Made by a program: the position numbers and the translations under genes. Below are positions 24,744-33,152 of a stretch of 64,000 nt of DNA, piece by piece. The DNA is from Streptomyces melanogenes (GTDB lineage Bacteria; Actinomycetota; Actinomycetes; Streptomycetales; Streptomycetaceae). The stretch is taken from positions 358,592 to 422,591 of the forward strand of contig NZ_BMTS01000007.1 of assembly GCF_014649795.1 (NCBI RefSeq), written 5' to 3'. Position 1 is the stretch's first letter. Each line of letters opens with the position of its first letter. The notes beneath the pieces are model-generated. The model was not told where the DNA came from, did not search any database, and saw nothing but the letters and a program-made list of their open reading frames with translations.

Positions 24744-24929
24744 CTACGTCAAGCGGCTAGCAGCTGGAAGACCTATGCCGGTGTAGGCGTGGCCGTGGGC
24801 GCCCTCGTTGTCCTCGGTATCCTCGCGTACTTCTTCCTACCAGGTGCTGCTGCGGCTATCACCGCCCTCGGCGCCGCAGCCCTCAGAGCAGCAAGACCAC
24901 TCCTGAAGGGCTACACAAAGATCGCCTAG
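24744..24929 (+). pseudogene. Hydrophobic C-terminal scrap right of the IS3 element
   Basis: Directly after the IS3 end the plus strand reads WKTYAGVGVAVGALVVLGIL, AYFFLPGAAAAITALGAAAL, RAARPLLKGYTKIA, then a stop. It looks like the last transmembrane part and basic tail of a membrane protein interrupted by the insertion. A GTG at 24789 could in principle start a 46-residue peptide. No family recognised. Confidence 0.4.
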
Positions 24930-25179
24930 CCACTCTGGGGCTGCCTGTCACAGCACCCGGCAGGCAGCCCGAAACGCTCCCGGACCGACAACAACTGAGC
25001 CATCGGCTCGTCCGGGCTCCAGACGGTGGGTTGAAAAGTTCTGCCTGGCGGGCGGCTGGTCAGTCCTCGTCCAGGGCTTCTGTACCGTCCCGGACGAGGG
25101 TGGCCGTTTTGAGTGGCCCCATTTTGCTGGCGGTGGCGGTGGCGGTGGCGGTGGCTGTCGGCCCCAGGCCACTCCTGAC
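24930..25179. other. Intergenic region with a TGGCGG microsatellite
   Basis: No gene is called. A minus-strand frame crossing it is poly-proline because of the repeat at 25128-25155 and is rejected. The region also contains a PPSSGTVQKPW-type frame without support. Confidence 0.4.
25128..25155. repeat. TGGCGG hexanucleotide repeat
   Basis: TGGCGG occurs four times in a row followed by a partial fifth unit. It is non-coding as far as I can see. Its closeness to a gene end (25180) makes slippage possible but with no obvious consequence. Confidence 0.85.
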
Positions 25180-25833
25180 TCAGTAGTCCCCTAGCTCGTT
25201 CGCGGAGAACATGAGGCTGTCGGGCCCCGGGAGGTGCCGGCCGGGCGGGTAGTAGCGCCGTCGCCCGTTCCGGTCGGTCACGGCGGTGTACCCGGCGGCC
25301 TCCAGCCGCCTCGTGTACTTGGTGGAGTCGCGTTGGGCGAGTGCGATCCTCAAGATGATGAGAGATGAAGCGAGGACGAAGAAGCCGCCCGCGAGGAGGA
25401 GAGCGAAAGTCCTGTTCTCCGTCTTGAACTCGGACCAGAGCTCCCAGGTGCCCGCCAGGGAAGGGATGAGCATAACCAGCGCCCGGTGCCTCATCGAATA
25501 CTGACGGTTGAGGTCCGTCATCATCCGGGCCTTGAGGAGTTCGCGCACCTCGGGCTCGTCGGGCGGCAGTGAGCGTCCGTCGGCCGCGTGGGGATAGCGG
25601 GCCCAGTTCGCCGCCGCGCGGGCCTGGGCGTGATCACTACGGTCCGGCAGGAGCAGCATGGTGGCGCACTGATCTTCAAAGTCTTGGTGCAGGTCCATGT
25701 ACACGTACCCGAACTGCTCAGCGACGAGGGCGAGTCGAGTCATACCCTTGAACGTGTACCCAGAGAGGCGGAGCTTGACCGGCTCGCCGGACGCCATCGA
25801 CCGCAGCAATTTCCGCACGCGCTTTTTGCGCAC
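25180..25833 (-). CDS. Two-helix membrane protein of unknown function
   Basis: A 217-residue protein. The N-terminal half is soluble and basic (KKRVRKLLRSMASGEPVKLR, then GMTRLALVAEQFGYVYMDLH). Two adjacent membrane helices follow (ALVMLIPSLAGTWELW and FALLLAGGFFVLASSLIILR), and the C-terminus has GYTAVTDRNGRRRYYPPGRH. The GTG at 25833 has GGGGGTG upstream; the open frame beyond it crosses a low-complexity CCACAC/CCCAG repeat and is not used. No family recognised. Confidence 0.6.
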   Translation of the reverse strand: MRKKRVRKLLRSMASGEPVKLRLSGYTFKGMTRLALVAEQFGYVYMDLHQDFEDQCATMLLLPDRSDHAQARAAANWARYPHAADGRSLPPDEPEVRELLKARMMTDLNRQYSMRHRALVMLIPSLAGTWELWSEFKTENRTFALLLAGGFFVLASSLIILRIALAQRDSTKYTRRLEAAGYTAVTDRNGRRRYYPPGRHLPGPDSLMFSANELGDY

Positions 25834-26003
25834 TTGTGCACCCCCGTGACTTGTACTCCCTGAAGCCTCGCACACCGGAGCGCACGTACGACACGAGGGG
25901 TGGCCGAGGCCCCACAACCCCCACACCCACACCCACGCCCAGCCGCAGCCCCAGCCCCAGCACTGAGCCTGTTCCGCTTTGACGGAGACCATCGGTGTGG
26001 TGG

Positions 26004-26276
26004 TCAGGCTGCGAGTGCGGTCTCGTAGTCAGCGGGGCTGCGGTAGCCGAGGCTGCTATGCAGCCGGTGCAAGTTGTACCAGTCCTCGATGAAGTCGAAG
26101 ATCGCGGTGCGGGCCGTGGCCCGGCTGGGCCAGGTTCTCGTGTCGAGCAACTCCCCTTTGATGGTGGCGAAGAACGCCTCAGCGAGCGCGTTGTCCCAGC
26201 ACTGTCCAGTGCGGCCAACAGACAGACGGATGCCGAACTCCGTTGCCAGGGTGGCGAATTGCTGACTGGTGTATTG
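26004..26276 (-). pseudogene. IS3 orfB, C-terminal fragment
   Basis: The last 90 or so residues of an IS3 orfB: GQYTSQQFATLATEFGIRLS, GQCWDNALAEAFFATIKGEL (catalytic Glu), WYNLHRLHSSLGYRSPADYE. The 5' part ends at the CAA codon of the QYTS motif, where the IS30-type end ACCAGGTTCAACC begins at 26277. Confidence 0.85.
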
Positions 26277-26547
26277 ACCAGGTTCAACCAGTGGATGCAA
26301 CACCGGCTTATTTCATCAATAGTAGATGGTCGTTGAGGGATTCGGCGGGCGTCTTCCAGCCGAGGCTCTTCCGGGGCCGGCTGTTGAGCGTGGCAGCAAC
26401 CGCCTCGATATCCTCAGCCGCCCATCGAGAAGCGTCAGTTCCCTTCGGGAAGTACTGGCGCAACAGGCAGTTCGTGTTCTCGTTGGTGCCGCGCTGCCAG
26501 GGGCTGTGCGGGTCGGCGAAGTAGACCGGGATGCCGGTCTCGATCGC
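26277..26547 (-). pseudogene. IS30-family transposase, C-terminal fragment
   Basis: Reads ETGIPVYFADPHSPWQRGTN, ENTNCLLRQYFPKGT and NSRPRKSLGWKTPAESLNDH to the stop at 26308. The NENTN motif holds the catalytic Glu of IS30 transposases. The terminal repeat at 26277-26304 (ACCAGGTTCAACC, then GCAACACC) matches that of the complete IS30 at 47341. The N-terminal three quarters are missing. Confidence 0.82.
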
Positions 26548-26661
26548 CGACCGAGCGGTCACCACGTCGGCACAGCTCGACGATCTCGGCCTTGAGCTCC
26601 GGCGTGAACGAGCGGCGAGGGCGCGGCTTCTTCTTCCCCATGTTCTCCATGATGGGCATCC
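26548..26661 (-). pseudogene. IS3 orfA, N-terminal fragment
   Basis: Reads MENMGKKKPRPRRSFTPELK then AEIVELCRRGDRSVG, the start of a common actinobacterial IS3 orfA, and runs straight into IS30 sequence. It gives the other border of the internal deletion. Confidence 0.75.
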
Positions 26662-26827
26662 TTCCGGGGACGAACCCCTGATCTCGGATGTCCGTCAAAG
26701 CGGATCAAGCCCAGGTGGCCGCGCGCATCCGATCGCTGATCTCGTGGTCGGGCCAGGCACCCGTGCCCGGGAGCGGGGCGGTGTGGTGCCGTCCCCGTCC
26801 CGCTCCGGGCGGCGGGGTGTGCGGTGT

Positions 26828-28402
26828 TCACAGGAGGGGCCGGTAGGCGATGATGTGGCTGCCGGCGGCGACGTAGACGGTGTGGTTGGCGATGGAGACG
26901 CCGTTGCCGGCCAGTGCGGCGATGGCGTCGGGTGCGCCGTCGAGTGCCAGGGGCCGGTGGAGGAGGGGCAGGCCGGTGTGTGCGTCGTAGGCGTCGAGGA
27001 AGCCGATGGAGTCGACTGTGTACACGACGCCGTCCGCGGTGGCCACCGGTTGGTAGTGGATGCCGTCCCCGACGGGCGAGAGCCAGGACGCGGCGCTCGC
27101 GTCCGGCCGGAAGGCGACCATCAGGGTACCCAGGGCCACATCGGCGTAGACCTGCCTGGCCGCGGGGTCGTAGGCGGTGGAGGAGCCGTTGCACACCAGG
27201 CAGCCGATGCCGACCAGGATCCGGCGCGCGGCTTGCATCGAGTCCGTCCGTACCACGTGGTAGATCCCTGACTTCTGGAGGTCGCCGACGAGGAGCGCGC
27301 CGTCCCGGTCGCGGAAGAGGTTCGGTGCGGCGCCGAAGTCGAGGTCCTGCTGCAGGCAGGCGATGCTGTCGCGGGCTTCCTCCAGCGGCGGGAGGAAGGG
27401 TGGGAAGGCTGGGAGGGTGGGGTTTTCCGGCAGCAGCATGCAGGTGGGCTTCGCCAGGTCGCGCAGGATGGGGGTGTACTGGTCGATCAGCCCCTTGTAG
27501 GAGGCGGTGATGGTGCCGAAGGCCGACCGGCTCTGGTTCAGGTCGATCTTGAGGATGGCGTTGGTCCGGGGGTGTTCCTTCTGTTTGCTGAAGGGGTTGC
27601 CGGTGCCGACGTAGGCGTATCCGGTGGCCGTATCCACGGCGGGGGTGCTCCAGATCCCGCCGCCCGCGTCACCGGTGAGCTGGTCGGCTTCCGGGATGGT
27701 GTAGGTGTGTTTGAGGACATGGCCGTCGGTAGCGCTCAGGACGGCGAACCCGCCCTGGGCGGTGGGCACGCCCTCCGGGCCGGAGAAGCCCACGAACACC
27801 GCCCCTTGGTAGACGATGGGGCTGGCGTGGGTGTAGGCGCCGGGCTGGGTGTCCAGCGCGGGGCTCTGCCACAGTCGGTTTCCGGTTCGGGCGTCCAGCG
27901 CCAGGACGTACGGTCCGCCCAGCTTGTTCACGGCCACCAGCACCTGCTGCTGGTCGACGAAGATCGTGGAGACCACGACGCCCGCGCGGGCTCCTGTCTC
28001 GTCGACGCTCAGGTCGATGGGGGTGCGCCACACCCGGCGGCCGGTGTTGGCGTCGAGGGCGGCCACGTCGCCGGCGGCGTCGCCGATGTAGACGCAGCCG
28101 CGTGCCACGGTGGGTGTGCCGGCGAGGTCCTCGTAGCCGACCACCTGGGACGGGTTGCCGGTGTGGTAGACCCAGCGCGGTGTGAGGGCCGCGGCCTTGA
28201 GCGGCGCAAGGCGGTGCTCGCTCTGCTGCGTGCGTGTGTTGGTGTAGTCCCTGCCGTACATCGGCCAGTCGCCGCCGGGCGTCGTCGCCTCCGTACAACC
28301 CTCGGTGTCCGGCACCGCCGGTGCCGAGGGAGCCAGTGCGGTGCCCAGGGCCAGCGTCGCGGCCGTGGCCGCGGTCGTGATCGTCCTGACGAGTCGTCGC
28401 AT
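26828..28402 (-). CDS. Secreted PQQ-type beta-propeller protein
   Basis: A 524-residue exported protein. The signal peptide MRRLVRTITTAATAATLALG ends near APAVPDTEG. The rest is a repeated beta-propeller of the quinoprotein/PQQ-binding-like type: GDWPMYGRDYTNTRTQ at the start, then blades such as GCVYIGDAAGDVAALDANTG, YVLALDARTGNRLWQSPALD, GYAYVGTGNPF and GVVYTVDSIGFLDAYDAHTG. Six or more cysteines suggest disulphides, including GCLVCNG. It resembles polyvinyl-alcohol-dehydrogenase-like secreted proteins, but catalytic residues and cofactor binding cannot be judged. AGGAGGT precedes ATG 28402. It is transcribed alone. Confidence 0.82.
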   Translation of the reverse strand: MRRLVRTITTAATAATLALGTALAPSAPAVPDTEGCTEATTPGGDWPMYGRDYTNTRTQQSEHRLAPLKAAALTPRWVYHTGNPSQVVGYEDLAGTPTVARGCVYIGDAAGDVAALDANTGRRVWRTPIDLSVDETGARAGVVVSTIFVDQQQVLVAVNKLGGPYVLALDARTGNRLWQSPALDTQPGAYTHASPIVYQGAVFVGFSGPEGVPTAQGGFAVLSATDGHVLKHTYTIPEADQLTGDAGGGIWSTPAVDTATGYAYVGTGNPFSKQKEHPRTNAILKIDLNQSRSAFGTITASYKGLIDQYTPILRDLAKPTCMLLPENPTLPAFPPFLPPLEEARDSIACLQQDLDFGAAPNLFRDRDGALLVGDLQKSGIYHVVRTDSMQAARRILVGIGCLVCNGSSTAYDPAARQVYADVALGTLMVAFRPDASAASWLSPVGDGIHYQPVATADGVVYTVDSIGFLDAYDAHTGLPLLHRPLALDGAPDAIAALAGNGVSIANHTVYVAAGSHIIAYRPLL

Positions 28403-28621
28403 GACGGACCTCCTGACGGGATACGGGGGGTGGGAGGGCATGACGTCGCGTAAGCCGTGGCACCGCCGGGTCGCACACCGGGCCTGACGTCGTGTCGGTG
28501 CCGTACGGCCTGGACGAGGTGAGGCGGTGTACGGGCGCACGACGGCGCCGGTGGAGACCGTGGAGGGGAAAGCCACCGCTCACGGGGCGGTAAGGAGATG
28601 GCCGGGGCCCCCGGGGCAGGC
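28403..28621. other. Upstream region of the propeller gene
   Basis: About 220 bases of promoter-type spacer between the propeller gene start and the end of the next minus-strand small gene. No gene or clear promoter hexamers recognised. Confidence 0.35.
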
Positions 28622-28864
28622 CTAGGCCGACCGGGTTCGTCCGGAGCCTGGCGCGTCCTTCGCCGACGCCGCCATGGCCTTGCTCACCAGGGTGTTACGC
28701 CGGGGCCGGCCGCCGACCTCAGCGTGGCGGGTGCGCGGCACGGACCGCCCACCGCCCTGGCTGGTTATGTCTACCGCGGCCGTGGGCGCGTATGCGGTCC
28801 GATAGGTGCGGCCGGTGTCGGCGACTGCCGTCACGCTCGGGGAGGCCGACGATGTCAGGTCCAT
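28622..28864 (-). CDS. Hypothetical small protein
   Basis: An 80-residue protein, MDLTSSASPSVTAVADTGRT, then YRTAYAPTAAVDITSQGGGR and a basic C-terminus. GGGAGGAG lies about nine bases before ATG 28864, the main support. No domain is recognised and the composition is low in hydrophobic residues, so it may be a spurious frame. Confidence 0.4.
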   Translation of the reverse strand: MDLTSSASPSVTAVADTGRTYRTAYAPTAAVDITSQGGGRSVPRTRHAEVGGRPRRNTLVSKAMAASAKDAPGSGRTRSA

Positions 28865-29375
28865 CACGGGTGGCTCCTCCCTGTACGGGGTGCCCTTGTC
28901 CGCGCCGCACGCCCGGGGGGGCGTACCGCGATCGGTACGGCGGCGGGTCCGGGCCACCGACGCCCGGCCCGCTACTGTCGGTCGACCTGCGGAGCCACCT
29001 TCGTCCGCGTGTGGCGCGTACGGGAAGTGTCCGCCGACCAGCCAGATCTGGCCATCCAGTCAACAGGGCGCAGCGATGCGCGCAGGGGCGTGCACTGTGG
29101 TGAAGCGCCGTGCGCTCCGGCCTTCGTGTGGTGAGAAGCGCACGCCGGGCCTGGAGATGCAACACCATGCGCCGGTCGTGGCGCTTCAGGCTCGCGAGTG
29201 GCAGCCACGGCTCGCTGACGGCCCTGGGACGCGGGCAGGCAGTTGCCCCTGCGGCCAGTTGATGGACCACCCCCGTACGCATGAGGAACAGCGGGAGCCC
29301 GTCCCGCTGGCTGCTCTCGCGGTGTTCCCGGACGCCTCCTGGTCACTCACCCGGTGCTGTCCGGGGCTGCGGGGC
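28865..29375. other. Unassigned stretch left of the ISL3 remnant
   Basis: A plus-strand frame containing MQHHAPVVALQAREWQPRLA and GSCPCGQLMDHPRTHEEQRE (about 29157-29300) reads directly into the ISL3 remnant and could be the start of a small protein cut by it. The CPCGQLMDH cluster is suggestive of metal binding. Evidence is too weak for a call. Confidence 0.25.
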
Positions 29376-29845
29376 TTTACAGGTAGGTGTGTGAGACGTG
29401 TCGGCTACCGCTACATCCCCCAAGGCCGGGCCGAAGTCGACCGGCCCGTCACCACCCCGCGATGGCTGGGCCGCCTCCTACTCACCCATCCCGACCACCT
29501 CCGGGACAGGGACGCAAGTCTCCTCGCCGAGCTCACCTCGTCCTGCCCAAAGATGACTCAACTGGCCTCATTTATTCGCGAGTTCGCACAGCTCCTCACG
29601 TCGGCCGCAGGCGATGACGAGAAACTCGCCGCGTGGATCGTCAGCGTCCGCACGGCCCAGCTGCCCTGCCTCCACGCCTTTGCGAACGGCCTCGAACTCG
29701 ACCGTGCAGCCGTCACCGCCGGCCTCACCCTCCCGCACCACAATGGGCGGACCAAGGCGTCAACACCCGCACCAGACGAATCATGAGACAGATGCACGGC
29801 CGCGCGGGCTTCGATCTCCTCCGCCACCGCATCCTCCCGCACTGA
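29376..29845 (+). pseudogene. ISL3-family transposase, C-terminal remnant
   Basis: Plus-strand remains: PRWLGRLLLTHPDHLRDRDA, SLLAELTSSCPKMTQLASFI, REFAQLLTSAAGDDEKLAAW, LHAFANGLELDRAAVTAGLT, LPHHNGRT. There the frame changes (near 29750) and continues NTRTRRIMRQMHGRAGFDLL RHRILPH to the normal stop. The HNGRT block holds the catalytic Glu region. The front half is missing. It differs in sequence from the ISL3 remnant at 9374. Confidence 0.8.
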
Positions 29846-29869
29846 CTGTCACCCATCGTTACCACCGAT

Positions 29870-29900
29870 TACGGGGCAGAGCCGAATACGGGACAGAGCC
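29870..29900. repeat. Tandem repeat at the ISL3 right end
   Basis: TACGGGGCAGAGCC (29870-29883) and TACGGGACAGAGCC (29887-29900) are near-identical direct copies just after the ISL3 remnant. The reverse strand reads GGCTCTGTCCCGTA, typical of streptomycete ISL3 termini, so the end may have been duplicated. Confidence 0.55.
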
Positions 29901-30025
29901 GCTCTATTTACAGGCCCGCAGAGCAGGCGGTGCCGGACGGCGTGATCACGCCGCCGACGAGGGAGTCGGAGTGGTGGGGGACTCGGGAAGCAGCAAGCTC
30001 GGTCATGTCCCCGTGTCGCCGGACA

Positions 30026-31066
30026 TCAACGCGCGGTGTGGCGCGGATCTCGGCCCGGGACGCCGTCCTCGTCAGGAGTGAGTGTGGAGTGGCGCTGGGT
30101 GGCGCGGTATTCGCTGGGGGACATTCCGGTGGCCGTGCGGAAGGCGCGGGAGAAGCCGTCGGGTTGGGGGTAGCCCCAGCGTGCGGCGATGGCGTGGATC
30201 GTGAGGTGCTGCAGGGCGGGGTCGGCCAGGTCCCTGCGGCAGCGGTCGAGCCGTTGCCGGCGGATGAATGCCCGGGGTGTGAGGCCGTGGTGCTGGAAGA
30301 CGCGGTGCACGTAGCGCAGGGAGAGGTGGTGGGCCGCGGCGATGGTTTCCGGTCCAAGGTCGGGGTCTGCCAGATGCTCAGTGGTGAAGGCGCTCATCCG
30401 CAGGAACAGCGCCTGCTGGCCCGAAGCGCCTGATACGGCAGGGCTGCTGGGCGAAGCGTCTTGGTCGAGATGGTGGGCCAGGACGGCTGACAGCAGGTCG
30501 AGCGCGCTGGCTTCCAGGCGGGCGGCGTCGGCCGGTGTGTACTGGGCGTACTCGTTGGCGAGCCCTGTCAGGAACTGGCCGAACAGGCGGCCGATGCCCT
30601 GTGTCCATGGCAGGGACCGGCCGTACAGGCGGGTGAGCTGCTCGTGCGGAAGCCGCAGGAGCTTCTTGGGGCACTGGTAGACGAGATGCCTGCCCGGGGT
30701 GTCACCGGCGTGGATGTCGATGGGCTGCGAGCTGTCGCCGAAGGCCATCTGGCCGCGGTTGAGCAGGGACCGCTGCCGGTACTGCTCGATGCTTACTTCT
30801 CCGGCGGTGACGAGGTGGATCCGGTACATCTCCGGGTCGGACTGGCGGATATGCCGGGCTGTGCGCTGCGCGGTCACGGAGGCGTAGGAGGACAGGACGG
30901 AGACCTGCCCGGCGCCCAGGGGCATCATCTCGATCCGCGCTTTGAAGGTTCCCGCCTCCAGAGGGGTGACGCGCTGGGGCACCTGCGCCAGGGCCATGGC
31001 CGCGGCCCACGCCTCCGGCCGCTCGCGGACGGGAAATCCGGTGGTGTCGACGACTGTGGAACGCAT
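30026..31066 (-). CDS. AraC family transcriptional regulator
   Basis: A 346-residue regulator. The C-terminal AraC domain has both helix-turn-helix motifs: LGPETIAAAHHLSLRYVHRV with FQHHGLTPRAFIRRQRLDRC, and IHAIAARWGYPQPDGFSRAF followed by RTATGMSPSEYRATQ. The N-terminal part (AGQVSVLSSYASVTAQRTAR, YRIHLVTAGEVSIEQ) is the AraC-binding-like domain with the RxxxHIRQSDP segment of NphR/FeaR-type regulators. Ligand unknown. Start ATG 31066, with a purine-rich GGGGGTAGGG directly before it. It is divergent from the secreted-protein gene at 31397, a possible target. Confidence 0.9.
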   Translation of the reverse strand: MRSTVVDTTGFPVRERPEAWAAAMALAQVPQRVTPLEAGTFKARIEMMPLGAGQVSVLSSYASVTAQRTARHIRQSDPEMYRIHLVTAGEVSIEQYRQRSLLNRGQMAFGDSSQPIDIHAGDTPGRHLVYQCPKKLLRLPHEQLTRLYGRSLPWTQGIGRLFGQFLTGLANEYAQYTPADAARLEASALDLLSAVLAHHLDQDASPSSPAVSGASGQQALFLRMSAFTTEHLADPDLGPETIAAAHHLSLRYVHRVFQHHGLTPRAFIRRQRLDRCRRDLADPALQHLTIHAIAARWGYPQPDGFSRAFRTATGMSPSEYRATQRHSTLTPDEDGVPGRDPRHTAR

Positions 31067-31396
31067 CCCTACCCCCACGCACTCTGGCAACAGTGATCCA
31101 GAACAGTCAGCAAAGTGCAGCAGTGTTGGGGACCGACAGTGCGTTCCACGCCAACAAGGGTGCACTGGGCGCCAATTACGTCCCGCGGTTTTTCGGGCAG
31201 AGTCGGTTCTGCCCAATCACCGCTGATCTGGTTCCGCCGCAAGCAGCGGTATCAAACGGGGCAGCATGACGAACAGGTAAGACGGCCATGACGCCCCGTG
31301 CCCCGCGATCTGCACCGTCACACCGACCACACCGCTGGCCGGGACTCCCGCCTGCTCGAACCCGGGAGTCTCGTCCAGGGGGAGGGGATGAGCTCG
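31067..31396. other. Divergent promoter region of the AraC gene and secreted-protein gene
   Basis: About 330 bases without a credible gene. It must carry promoters for both flanking genes. AACAGTGATCCAGAACAGTC near 31090 contains the direct repeat AACAGT, a possible regulator site, but this is weak. Confidence 0.35.
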
Positions 31397-32665
31397 ATGC
31401 GTCATTCACGATCATCCGGCCGCGGCAGACGAGGACTGACGGTCCTCATCGCGGTCGCCGTCTCCACGCTCGCCGCGGCGGTTGCCACGGCCGCCCCCGC
31501 CGAGGCCGCTCCTTCCAAGGCCGCCGCTGTGGCGGCCGACCAGCCCAAGCTCGGGGATGCCTGCACGCCCGCTGACCTCGGCAAGCGGTACCCGTACATC
31601 AAGTCGACCCAGATCGTTCCGACGATCACACATTTCAAGGGCTGGTACGTCACCGAGGGAACCATGGGTTCGCAGACGGTGGAGACCAGCACCCAGACCG
31701 TGATCACCGTGTCGGTCGGCCTGAACGCCTCCATCCAGGGCAGCTTCCAGATTGAGGCCCTCGCCCAGGTCGGGGCGAGCCTGGGCATCAGTGTCCAGGC
31801 GTCCTACAGCCACACCAGCAGCGAGTCCAAGTCGATCACCTGGGACTTCCGCAGACCCGGCTACTACGCCCTGTACGAGGGCACCCGCAAGGTCACCGGC
31901 CAGTACGGCAGCCTGAACTGCAACCGGGTGAGCCTGGGCAACGGCAGCTACGCCACCAAGTGGGTCGACGGCCCCGAGGCCGGCAGCTACACCACCTACA
32001 CCACGCTGGAAGAGGGCGCGGTGCGCTGCGAGGACGCCGTGCCTGCCAGCAGCATCATGCGCAAGGCCCAGGACATCCTCGGCTGCGGCGCCGCCCTGGC
32101 CCGCACCGAGCGCGCACCCGCCGCAGACAAGGCATCCGTGTCGGCGAACGCGCAGAAGCCGGCGGTGAAGGCGGCGGTCGACTGGCCGCCCACTGGCAAC
32201 GTGCCGGCGGGTTTCACCTGCGACGCGGGCTACTACAAGATCGCTACGCAGGACCGGTCCCTGTTCTGGTCGGCGCCCATCCTGAGCCTGGACAACAGCA
32301 TCACGCTGAAGACCGCCTCAATGTTCGGCAATGGGCCGGACCAGTGGCAGATGTGCCACGGTCCGCAGACCAACGGCAACGCCGAGCAGATCCTCATCAA
32401 CCGCGGCACCGGCAAGTGCCTGGCCGTCCCGCAGGCCACCGCCTCCAGTGAAGGTGCCGCTCTGGTGCAGGACGACTGCAAGGTCGATGACCTGCAGCGG
32501 TTCTTCGTCTACCGCGACGTGCCCGGCTCCGACAAGATCGGCGTCCAGAACAAGTACACCGGCTTCATGATGGGCCACGACCGCAATGCCCAGGACCAGC
32601 CCGTACGCCAGTACAGCATGGGCAGGGCCGACGGCAGCGGCACCTACGTCCTGGTCAAGGCCTGA
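31397..32665 (+). CDS. Secreted protein with ricin-lectin-like C-terminus
   Basis: A 422-residue exported protein. Signal peptide MRHSRSSGRGRRGLTVLIAV to AEAAPSKAA. The middle (WYVTEGTMGSQTVETSTQTV, ITVSVGLNASIQGSFQIEAL, GASLGISVQASYSHTSSESK) is a long run of Ser/Thr-rich alternating beta strands, reminiscent of aerolysin-like pore formers. The C-terminal part (GNAEQILINRGTGKCLAVPQ, GAALVQDDCKVDDLQRFFVY) looks like a ricin-type beta-trefoil. GGAGGGG precedes ATG 31397 (ATG 31388 is an alternative). A strong terminator follows. Pore formation is inference from strand pattern only. Confidence 0.72.
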   Translation: MRHSRSSGRGRRGLTVLIAVAVSTLAAAVATAAPAEAAPSKAAAVAADQPKLGDACTPADLGKRYPYIKSTQIVPTITHFKGWYVTEGTMGSQTVETSTQTVITVSVGLNASIQGSFQIEALAQVGASLGISVQASYSHTSSESKSITWDFRRPGYYALYEGTRKVTGQYGSLNCNRVSLGNGSYATKWVDGPEAGSYTTYTTLEEGAVRCEDAVPASSIMRKAQDILGCGAALARTERAPAADKASVSANAQKPAVKAAVDWPPTGNVPAGFTCDAGYYKIATQDRSLFWSAPILSLDNSITLKTASMFGNGPDQWQMCHGPQTNGNAEQILINRGTGKCLAVPQATASSEGAALVQDDCKVDDLQRFFVYRDVPGSDKIGVQNKYTGFMMGHDRNAQDQPVRQYSMGRADGSGTYVLVKA

Positions 32666-32705
32666 CCCCTGACACCACGCCTGGTTCGGGAGCACCGGTG
32701 ACATA

Positions 32706-32742
32706 GCGAGGGCCCGGGGACTCCGCGTCCCCGGGCCCTCGC
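32706..32742. terminator. Strong 16-bp-stem terminator
   Basis: GCGAGGGCCCGGGGAC (32706-32721) and its exact complement (32727-32742) enclose a five-base loop, 41 bases after the stop of the ricin-like gene. No U-tract, as usual in Streptomyces. Confidence 0.88.
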
Positions 32743-33152
32743 GCGCGACAGGGGCGTGCCGGGCGGGCGCTCAGGAGCGTGACGGTGTGGCACTGGCCGT
32801 TGACAACTCGTCAAGGTGCGCGGCGTGAGCCGGGAGTCAGCGCCAGGAACCTCACCCGCCCGAATACATCACTGACATCGCGCCTCGCCTCGGCAACTCC
32901 GGCTCCCCGAAGAGATGCCGGTCCGCCCGGGACTTGAACTGCCCGGCTCGGGAATTCCCTGGTGAACCGCGGTCAGGCGCGTTTGCCGGACCGTCCGTGA
33001 ACTCGAAGGCCTGAGCCGGCCGTCGTCACAGCAGACCAGGCGTGCGGCGCGATGGACACGCCCACCTGCCCGCCCCGCCACCACCGGCATGAGCTCCGGG
33101 CAACTCCGGTGCGGACAGGCCCTATCCACCAGAAATGCGAGAGGGATCGATC
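32743..33152. other. Spacer upstream of the secreted endonuclease gene
   Basis: About 400 bases with no credible gene. It must contain the promoter of the downstream toxin-like operon; no clear hexamers are recognised. Confidence 0.35.

Larger units (their letters stand above)
25964..26713 (-). mobile_element. IS3-family remnant with an IS30 scrap inside
   Basis: The ends are inverted repeats: TCCGCTTTGACGGA at 25973-25986 and its exact complement at 26691-26704, extendable outward to TG...CA ends at 25964 and 26713. Inside are the orfB C-terminus (26004-26276), the end of an IS30-type transposase (26277-26547), and the orfA N-terminus (26548-26661). Thus an IS30-type element inserted into orfB and a later deletion removed the middle of both elements. 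Confidence 0.75.

Noticed and set aside
24948..25172. Poly-proline minus-strand frame
   Set aside because: Produced by translating the TGGCGG microsatellite; no start signal or family.
26559..27194. 211-residue minus-strand frame beside the propeller gene
   Set aside because: Overlaps the propeller gene out of frame and is Arg/His-rich without domain similarity.
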